A stretch of 5,508 nucleotides of DNA. It comes from Nitrososphaerota archaeon (GTDB taxonomy: Archaea > Thermoproteota > Nitrososphaeria > Nitrososphaerales > UBA183). Below the pieces are notes generated by a model. It did no database searches, had not been told where the DNA came from, and worked only from the letters and a program-made list of their open reading frames with translations. This document shows positions 4,895-5,508 of the stretch, piece by piece (positions within the stretch are counted from its first letter, which is position 1; the number at the start of each line of letters is the position of its first letter). Location of the stretch: NCBI GenBank assembly GCA_027886925.1, contig JAPCJN010000048.1, forward strand, positions 1 through 5,508, read 5' to 3'. The position numbers were made by a program, and so were the translations under genes.

Positions 4895-5508
4895 CTAAGC
4901 CCTCGTCACACTAGTCACTTCAAAAGAGGTGTTTGAAGTGCTGGGGTCTTCTTGAAACAAATAGACTGCGAGCTTGAGATTCGCTCCCGTGACGGTTGCA
5001 ATCTTAACCGTAAAGTTGCTGTATGCGGAGGATGGAGCGGTGAGGCCGTACGTTGTGACATCCATCTGAGTGGGTCCTATGCTTTTCACACCCTCAGCTG
5101 TTTTCTGCAGTGCCGGGAGCAGCGTGCTATTGTTACTTAGGCTTAGCACCTGCGAAAAAGAGGTCACGAATGTCTTTGCTAGCAGCGGAGCGGTCGGTCC
5201 GGTATAGTTCTTGTCACCAAGGACATCAAGTCTATCTATCGAACCCTGCTGATTGAACCAAGCTATTTCCGATGATTTCGCGTCCAAGTTAGTGAACTCA
5301 ACCTTGTAATGGTTTGTAGAGTTGAGCGCTCCCTGACCCAAGACAGCGTAGGAGAGATGAGACACGCCGCTGTCCTGGACCTCCCCACTGTAAAAGTCAA
5401 CATAGCTGGTCGTTAGTGTCATTTGTGAAAAGCTTCCGAACAAGTCAAGGATGCTGTTGAACTGCCCGCCCCCCGCCGTGGATGATCCTGTCCTCGTTGA
5501 CAACGAGG
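4895..5508 (-). CDS. Sequon-rich exported protein, 3' part only
   Basis: About 204 codons of the C-terminal part are visible; the frame is open to the right edge, so the true start lies outside. A TTG at 5503 could be taken as a start but is more likely an internal Leu. The visible N-terminus, STRTGSSTAGGGQ, is a Gly/Ser/Thr linker of the sort that follows a signal or anchor segment. The rest is rich in Ser, Thr, Asn and beta-prone stretches, has no cysteine and no visible membrane helix, and carries about six N-X-S/T sequons (e.g. NST, NYT, NFT, NTS). This indicates an extracellular or membrane-anchored archaeal surface protein or solute-binding-type lipoprotein. I do not recognise a family. 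It converges with the small membrane protein gene and ends in a T-tract. Export is inferred, as its leader is not in the window. Confidence 0.68.
   Translation of the reverse strand, partial: SLSTRTGSSTAGGGQFNSILDLFGSFSQMTLTTSYVDFYSGEVQDSGVSHLSYAVLGQGALNSTNHYKVEFTNLDAKSSEIAWFNQQGSIDRLDVLGDKNYTGPTAPLLAKTFVTSFSQVLSLSNNSTLLPALQKTAEGVKSIGPTQMDVTTYGLTAPSSAYSNFTVKIATVTGANLKLAVYLFQEDPSTSNTSFEVTSVTRA
4916..4940. repeat. 9-bp perfect inverted repeat in the gene's 3' end
   Basis: CACTTCAAA (4916-4924) and TTTGAAGTG (4932-4940) pair perfectly around a 7-base loop. The repeat lies within the codons for about STSNTSFEV, seven codons before the stop, with the T-tract following on the minus strand. It may form an mRNA hairpin that aids 3'-end formation or stability. 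Confidence 0.55.

Noticed and set aside
4592..4936. Two opposing small frames in the convergent spacer
   Set aside because: They overlap each other, lack promoter or ribosome signals, and have no domain or composition expected of real proteins.
5501..5503. TTG as start of the right-hand minus-strand gene
   Set aside because: The frame is open to the window edge and the downstream residues look like an internal linker rather than an N-terminus with an export signal.
1..5508. CRISPR array, complete insertion sequence or transposase
   Set aside because: No regularly spaced repeats, no transposase-like frame and no terminal inverted repeats with target duplications were seen.

Overview
The window looks archaeal. 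Three candidate promoters have a TATA-like box about 24-30 bases upstream of a start codon or a short leader. There are almost no bacterial -35/-10 pairs. The exported proteins are rich in N-X-S/T sequons, and the toxin-antitoxin pair is of the type common in archaea. The cyclase and SRPBCC proteins remind me of sequences from soil Thaumarchaeota/Bathyarchaeota-type lineages. That lineage guess is from memory and is weak; the archaeal assignment is moderate.

Layout. Bases 1-240 hold a GC-rich hairpin and the promoter of a small SRPBCC-fold protein (241-654, +), which probably has a leaderless mRNA starting at an internal ATG. Bases 655-913 have no gene but contain a perfect inverted repeat and a 22-base match to the 3' end of a tRNA. 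Next, on the minus strand, is a compact vapBC toxin-antitoxin operon: RHH antitoxin 1288-1506, PIN toxin 914-1291, genes overlapping by TTGA. Its start codon and TATA-like box lie under three alternating copies of the half-site TGTCTTA, a clear candidate autoregulatory operator. Divergent from it is the largest gene (about 1726-3744, +). It encodes a class III adenylate cyclase fused to a TolB-like domain and a TPR array, with all six canonical catalytic residues present.

After a 330-base spacer with a palindromic TATA region comes a small single-pass membrane-anchored beta-domain protein (4075-4527, +). A convergent intergenic region of 367 bases, with a hairpin for the plus gene and a T-tract for the minus gene, separates it from the 3' part of a sequon-rich exported protein (4895-5508, -) that runs off the right edge.

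How the parts relate. Only vapB and vapC form an evident operon. The cyclase has its own divergent transcription unit, and its intergenic region is shared with the vapBC operator. The two right-hand genes both encode surface or exported proteins but are convergent, so co-regulation is not shown. I saw no CRISPR array, complete insertion sequence, rRNA or complete tRNA. The most noteworthy points are the catalytically complete cyclase in a probable archaeon, the three-half-site operator and the tRNA 3'-end fragment. None of these amounts to a demonstrated new system.
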